From Candidatus Binatia bacterium (GTDB lineage Bacteria; Desulfobacterota; Binatia; HRBIN30): DNA of 64,000 nucleotides. The stretch spans positions 124,001-188,000 of the forward strand of contig CALAMI010000010.1 of assembly GCA_937925685.1 (NCBI GenBank), read 5' to 3'. Below the pieces are notes generated by a model that saw nothing but the letters and a program-made list of their open reading frames with translations, ran no database searches and was not told where the DNA came from. Positions 60,092-64,000 of this stretch are shown piece after piece; positions within the stretch are counted from its first letter, which is position 1; every line of letters begins with the position of its first letter. Made by a program: the position numbers and the translations under genes.

Positions 60092-60298
60092 CTAAGTGGT
60101 CTTCACCTTTTCGTCGCTCTCTCTGGATGCGCTGGGCTTTGTCGGCCGCCGATTCAGGTCGTGTTTCTGCACCAACTGCAGCAGCTGTTGCAACTGTTCC
60201 TCGAGTCGCCGGGTCCGCTTGGCCGTCACCCAAACGTAGAGAAAAATCATGGTCCACACAGCGGTGTAGGCGGCAAACAAGAAGTGGAGATGCTCCAT
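60092..60298 (-). CDS. ccmD: CcmD-like small membrane protein
   Basis: 68 residues: one membrane helix (about 5-25, FLFAAYTAVWTMIFLYVWV), then a Leu/Gln-rich helix (RRLEEQLQQLLQLV) and a charged tail. Size, topology and position just after ccmC are those of CcmD, which releases holo-CcmE from the CcmABC complex. Such proteins have little sequence signal. Confidence 0.78.
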   Translation of the reverse strand: MEHLHFLFAAYTAVWTMIFLYVWVTAKRTRRLEEQLQQLLQLVQKHDLNRRPTKPSASRESDEKVKTT

Positions 60299-60308
60299 CA
60301 GCTTTCCC

Positions 60309-61016
60309 TCATGACATCTGCAAAAGCGCTCTTTCAGTCTCGGCCAGCTGTGCTTCCAGCTGTACCTGGGAGGTGCGTAACTTCAGTAACCAAAAAAAGA
60401 GAAGTAGGAGCGCAACAAAGGCTACGAGGAGCGTGAGTTGCATGCGCGGATCGGTTAGACCAGTCCCCCCTTCACGGGTGACCAGCACTGCTGGGTGAAT
60501 TGTCCGCCACCAGTACACGGACCGATTGATGATAGGAATGTCGAGCGCACCAACAATCCCTAAAATCGCAGCGTAGCGTGCCCCCTGCTCTGGGTCACTC
60601 GTCAGGTTGCGAAGCATGAGATAGGCGACGTAAATCAGCCAAAGAATCAAAGTCGTGGTGAGCCGCGCATCCCAAGTCCACCAGGTGCCCCAGATTGGTT
60701 TTGCCCAGATCGGACCAGTGATCAGAACGAGGGTACAAAATAGCACCCCGAGCTCAGCACTTGCGTGGGCCCTTTGGTCCCACTTGGGGTCGTTGCGCCA
60801 GAGGTAAAATGCGCTGCCGACCGCGGTGATTCCGAATGCCACGAACGTCACAATCGCCAGCGGCACATGAAAGTAAAAAATGCGCTGCACCACACCCTGC
60901 ACTCGGTCCGTCGGCACATAGAGAAAGATAGCCCCAATGGCCATGACCATCGTTGCGCCTGCGACTAGGGCTAAAAATCGTTCCCAGATCGCTCGAGGTT
61001 TCCGAGGCGGAATCAT
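60309..61016 (-). CDS. ccmC: heme exporter/handler protein CcmC
   Basis: 235 residues, six membrane helices. The WWD motif is WGTWWTWDARLTTTLILWL, flanked by heme-ligand histidines (FYFHVPLA; RTIHPAVL). It loads heme onto CcmE together with CcmAB. The start overlaps the ccmB stop by one base (TGATG). Confidence 0.94.
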   Translation of the reverse strand: MIPPRKPRAIWERFLALVAGATMVMAIGAIFLYVPTDRVQGVVQRIFYFHVPLAIVTFVAFGITAVGSAFYLWRNDPKWDQRAHASAELGVLFCTLVLITGPIWAKPIWGTWWTWDARLTTTLILWLIYVAYLMLRNLTSDPEQGARYAAILGIVGALDIPIINRSVYWWRTIHPAVLVTREGGTGLTDPRMQLTLLVAFVALLLLFFWLLKLRTSQVQLEAQLAETERALLQMS

Positions 61017-61675
61017 CAGTAATCGATTACATATTCGAATAGGATCCAGCCGACAACCACAGCAACGACGTCAAATGTCGCCATGAGGTGCAGCCATGTA
61101 GCGGTGAGTCCAAGGGGTTGTCCGGCTAGTGACCGCTCCGTAACTTGCACTCCTCCCAAAAAGAGGGGGATGACCAAGGGGATCAGAAGCAAAGGGAGCA
61201 TGACTTCTCTCGCGCGCGTACCCATGGCGACAGCGGAAAAGAGTGTGCCTAATGCGGCCAGCCCGATAGAGGCTAGCAGCGTGGAAAGGAGCCACGACCA
61301 GCAATGAATTCTGAGCGGGACGTCGAAAAACAAAATGAACAGCGCTATGAGCATGACGTCAGCGACCAGCAGGTGAATGAGTGTGGACACCATCTTAGCC
61401 AGGTAGATCGTCCCACGACTCACTGGGCTTAGGAGAATGCCCTGCAAGGCATCATTGTACTGCTCTGCCACGAAAGCGCGTCCGAAACCGTAAACTGCAG
61501 CGAACAACAGCGCCACCCAGAATGCCCTCGGTGCTGCTTCTCGGCGCAAAGGCAAACCCGGGTCGAAAGAGAAATTCAAGATGAGTAAGCTCAGCACCCC
61601 TATGAGGAGCAAGGCGGGCAAAATTTCTCTCGCGCGCCACTCAAGGAGGAGGTCTTTTTTCACGAGTTCCCACAT
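61016..61675 (-). CDS. ccmB: heme exporter permease CcmB
   Basis: 219 residues, six membrane helices. VKKDLLLEWRAREILPALLL at the start, FVAEQYNDALQGILLSPVS and MLPLLLIPLVIPLFLGGV are typical CcmB segments. It forms an ABC complex with CcmA that releases holo-CcmE from CcmC, using ATP hydrolysis. Six bases after ccmA. Confidence 0.94.
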   Translation of the reverse strand: MWELVKKDLLLEWRAREILPALLLIGVLSLLILNFSFDPGLPLRREAAPRAFWVALLFAAVYGFGRAFVAEQYNDALQGILLSPVSRGTIYLAKMVSTLIHLLVADVMLIALFILFFDVPLRIHCWSWLLSTLLASIGLAALGTLFSAVAMGTRAREVMLPLLLIPLVIPLFLGGVQVTERSLAGQPLGLTATWLHLMATFDVVAVVVGWILFEYVIDY

Positions 61676-61681
61676 TCAACT

Positions 61682-62425
61682 TCACACCTTAAAGGGAAGT
61701 GCGGATTTGATCCACGTTCGATAGGCTTTCGCAAGCGGCCGAACCATCGGCCCATCGTAAATCACTTGGCCCCCATTCAGACACAACACCCTCTGGCCTA
61801 AGGCTTGAGCCTGGGCAAAATCGTGCGTAGAAAAGACGATAGTCAGTCCCTTTTGGCGAAGCTCTGCAAGAAGCCTCAACACGCGGTCGATTGCCTCAGT
61901 GTCCAGACCCGTCAATGCCTCGTCAAGCAGAAGAAGGTCGGGCTCGTGAAGAAGGGCCCGCGCCAACGCAGCTCGTTGCTCTAAACCGCGGGACAAGCTG
62001 TGCACCGGGCGCTGTGCCCAGCCGACAAGCCCCAAACGGTTGGTTAATTCTTCCACGCGTTCTGCCGGTGCGGCAATTCTGTACAGGCGAGCGTAGAAGC
62101 CAAGGTTTTCTTTCACGGTTAGCTGTGGGTACAGTAAGCTCGTATGGCCTGCGTAGCCGATACGCCGGCGAATAGAGTGGTTCTCCTCTTCGACAAGCTC
62201 CCCGAAGAGTCTCAAGGCGCCTTCGGTGGGTCTGGAAATTGTTGCCAGCAATCTGAGCAGCGTCGTCTTCCCAGCTCCATTCGGTCCGACGAGGGCTATC
62301 GTTTCTCCGACTGAAATGGAAACATTAATGGCTCGTAACGCCCATAAATGGCCAAATCGCTTACCCAGCCAGCGACCATCGACACACACTGTCGCTCCGG
62401 AAGTAACACCCGCTTTTCGGGACAT
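61682..62425 (-). CDS. ccmA: heme exporter ATP-binding protein CcmA
   Basis: 247 residues. Walker A GPNGAGKTTLLRLL, signature LSRGLEQRAALARALL and Walker B LLLLDEALTGLD, with the switch His in STHDFAQA. The gene is first of the ccmABCD run, and divergent from yceD with about 119 bases between the starts, so both promoters lie in 62426-62544. Confidence 0.93.
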   Translation of the reverse strand: MSRKAGVTSGATVCVDGRWLGKRFGHLWALRAINVSISVGETIALVGPNGAGKTTLLRLLATISRPTEGALRLFGELVEEENHSIRRRIGYAGHTSLLYPQLTVKENLGFYARLYRIAAPAERVEELTNRLGLVGWAQRPVHSLSRGLEQRAALARALLHEPDLLLLDEALTGLDTEAIDRVLRLLAELRQKGLTIVFSTHDFAQAQALGQRVLCLNGGQVIYDGPMVRPLAKAYRTWIKSALPFKV

Positions 62426-62544
62426 AGAAACTTTCTGCGCTCGTGGAGCTGTCTTGTAAAAAAGATCCGCCCGAAAAACAAAGCCGGAGTCAGCTCGGCT
62501 GCCGAGCCCAAGCTTGCAGCATCATAGAGGCTCGGCTACCTAGA

Positions 62545-63108
62545 ATGAGCCGAAATTTACCTGTTAGAGCTAGCACCGTGAAGCTTGTCGTTCGAGACAT
62601 TGAAGAACAAACTCGCCGAGTCCTCTACGAAGAACCCACTGCGTCGTTGAACGCCCGGTTGAGCAGTAGCACTGTGCGTGACTACGAGTTGCCGACGAAC
62701 GCAAGTGTTCGCCTCGACTACTATCGAGTTGGCGTGGAAATCTTCGTGCAGGGCCACATCGAGGGGAAAGCCATCGGATACTGTGCGCGTTGCCTGGAAG
62801 GCTACGTGTTCGACGTCGTGAACGACTTTTCCCTCGTCCTGCTGCCGCAGGAACAGTTGCCCCCAAACATGGAGCTTACCCAAGATGACTTGGACATTGT
62901 GTACTACCAGGGTGATGAGATTGATCTGAGCCCGATTGTGGGCGAGCATATTTTGTTAGCCCTTCCAACGCGCCCGCTATGCAGCGAGTCCTGCCGGGGT
63001 TTGTGCCCGTACTGTGGAGTGAACAAAAATTTCGAGCAGTGCAGTTGCGAGACAAATCGAAGCGACCCCCGGTGGGCTGCCTTGCGTGAAATCAAACTGG
63101 ATCGCTAA
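62545..63108 (+). CDS. yceD: YceD/DUF177 family protein
   Basis: 187 residues from ATG 62545. It shows [28 protein letters not shown] and [15 protein letters not shown], a pattern of two CxxC-type pairs near the middle and C-terminus seen in DUF177 proteins. These proteins sit upstream of rpmF in most bacteria and have been linked to 23S rRNA accumulation in plants and E. coli. rpmF is next here too. Molecular action not known. Confidence 0.9.
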   Translation: MSRNLPVRASTVKLVVRDIEEQTRRVLYEEPTASLNARLSSSTVRDYELPTNASVRLDYYRVGVEIFVQGHIEGKAIGYCARCLEGYVFDVVNDFSLVLLPQEQLPPNMELTQDDLDIVYYQGDEIDLSPIVGEHILLALPTRPLCSESCRGLCPYCGVNKNFEQCSCETNRSDPRWAALREIKLDR

Positions 63109-63179
63109 ACAGCGCGGCGCTCGGTTCCACGGCCAGACACGTGGAGTCTCAGTGGAGTTGCGCAGACGAGGAGAGTAGA

Positions 63180-63362
63180 ATGGCCGTACCAAAACGCAAA
63201 ACATCGAAATCGAAGCGTAACAAACGGCGCTCCCATCATGCGTTGGTTCCCCCTACAGTTGGGTTGTGCCCGCAGTGCGGGGAGCCGAAGCTTCCCCATC
63301 GTGTTTGTGCCCACTGTGGTTCATACCGTGGGCGTAAAGTCCTCGATATCGGCGCAGATTGA
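63180..63362 (+). CDS. rpmF: 50S ribosomal protein L32
   Basis: 60 residues from ATG 63180. [20 protein letters not shown] is the standard L32 start, followed by zinc-binding [19 protein letters not shown] (four Cys, so the zinc-dependent form). Its stop overlaps the fabD start (TGATG). Confidence 0.97.
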   Translation: MAVPKRKTSKSKRNKRRSHHALVPPTVGLCPQCGEPKLPHRVCAHCGSYRGRKVLDIGAD

Positions 63363-64000
63363 TGCGGGCAATCCTGGTCTTTCCCGGCCAAGGCTCGCAA
63401 GCCGTTGGTATGGGAAAGGCGATTTACGACCGGTTTTTGTACGTTCGCGACCTGTTTGCACAAGCCGACGACTTGCTTGGCTGGCAACTGAGTCGACTCT
63501 GTTTCGAGGGCCCGGCGGACCAGCTCGTGCTAACCGCAAATGCCCAGCCGGCGATCCTCTTGGTTAGTGTTGCTTATCTTCGGGTGTTACAGCGCGAGTT
63601 CGGTGTGGTTCCCCTGGCTGCGGCGGGCCACAGCTTGGGTGAAGTGAGCGCTTTGGTTGCGGCTGGCTCACTGGCTTTCCCCGATGCCTTGCGGCTGGTC
63701 CGTGAAAGAGGTGTTGCCATGCAGGCAGCAGTGCCACCGGGACAAGGTGCGATGGCTGCCATCCTCGGTCTCGATGCGTCCCAAGTTATGATGCTTTGCA
63801 AAGAGCACGCAAATGGGGCCGTTGTGTCCCCGGCAAACTTCAATGGTGCGGGCCAGATCGTGATTGCGGGACAGAGGGAGGGAGTGGAAAGGGTAGGCAA
63901 AGCCGCCCGAGCCGCTGGCGCCAAACGTGTTGTGCCGTTGCAGGTGAGCGCGCCATTTCATTGTGCTTTGATGGCGCCGGCTGCCCGCCGGTTGCAGGAG
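63362..64000 (+). CDS. fabD: malonyl-CoA:ACP transacylase, N-terminal part (cut by window edge)
   Basis: Frame open from ATG 63362 to the last base, 213 codons. The translation has FPGQGSQAVGMGKAIYD near the start, QPAILL, the catalytic Ser in AGHSLGEVSALVAAG, PANFNGAGQIVIAG and SAPFHCALM with the catalytic His. This is FabD, which loads malonyl groups on ACP for fatty acid synthesis. The start overlaps rpmF (TGATG). plsX and fabH, usually between rpmF and fabD, are missing here. Confidence 0.96.
   Translation, partial: MRAILVFPGQGSQAVGMGKAIYDRFLYVRDLFAQADDLLGWQLSRLCFEGPADQLVLTANAQPAILLVSVAYLRVLQREFGVVPLAAAGHSLGEVSALVAAGSLAFPDALRLVRERGVAMQAAVPPGQGAMAAILGLDASQVMMLCKEHANGAVVSPANFNGAGQIVIAGQREGVERVGKAARAAGAKRVVPLQVSAPFHCALMAPAARRLQE

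Overview
The window is a dense stretch of chromosome (short gaps, many ATGA/GTGA stop-start overlaps) from a Gram-negative bacterium. lpxA, a complete type II secretion system (T2SS) with outer-membrane secretin, and a Ccm cytochrome c maturation system show two membranes and exported c-type cytochromes. Threonine/proline-rich linkers on exported proteins, a LexA/sigma-54 repertoire, the GspN type and a CxxxY-type CcmE together suggest a deltaproteobacteria-like lineage (Desulfobacterota or Candidatus Binatota). That placement is inference. I see no insertion sequence, prophage, CRISPR array or rRNA.

Layout. 1-1020 (-): an acyl-CoA dehydrogenase cut by the left edge, behind an XRE-cupin regulator. 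1168-2112 (+): lipid kinase. 2128-8368 (-): a coupled run of propeller exoprotein, pyrE, M16 peptidase and GH38 glycosidase. 8424-10236 (+): ABC-2 exporter. 10257-12088 (-): lexA-hemW. 12520-15820 (+): sigma-54 activator and cytochrome P450. 15869-18147 (-): amino-acid-type ABC importer with binding protein and permease fused. 18303-23560: an unknown membrane-anchored protein divergent from a large subtilisin-like exoprotease. 23571-37253 (-): gspCDEFG-HIJKLMN. 37459-44096 (+): a heme/siroheme operon (IscA-like protein, precorrin-2 dehydrogenase, HemX/CcsA-like protein, hemA, hemC, cobA-hemD fusion, hemB). 44243-47019 (+): infA and an orphan hybrid-free histidine kinase. 47356-51348 (-): H1-like basic protein, dksA-like gene, dxr, nadB. 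51435-51507 (+): tRNA-Ala(CGC). 51590-62425 (-): ccmABCD-yacG-lpxA-ccmEFH, a zinc-ribbon CcmI-like protein, a deoxyhypusine-synthase-like enzyme, a patatin and an acyl-CoA dehydrogenase. 62545-64000 (+): yceD-rpmF-fabD, with fabD cut by the right edge.

How it works together. Heme made from glutamyl-tRNA by the hem operon can feed the Ccm apparatus 14 kb away. The T2SS would export folded periplasmic proteins. Two window-encoded exoproteins (6611-8368 and 19250-23560) share the same tail: a Thr/Pro-rich linker, a short Cys motif, a hydrophobic helix and terminal Arg/Lys residues. This resembles MYXO-CTERM sorting signals, which are known to go with T2SS export. One of them lies directly next to the gsp locus. 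This possible sorting route, and a Ccm system mixing a Cys-type CcmE with a retained CcmH, are the most interesting points in the window.
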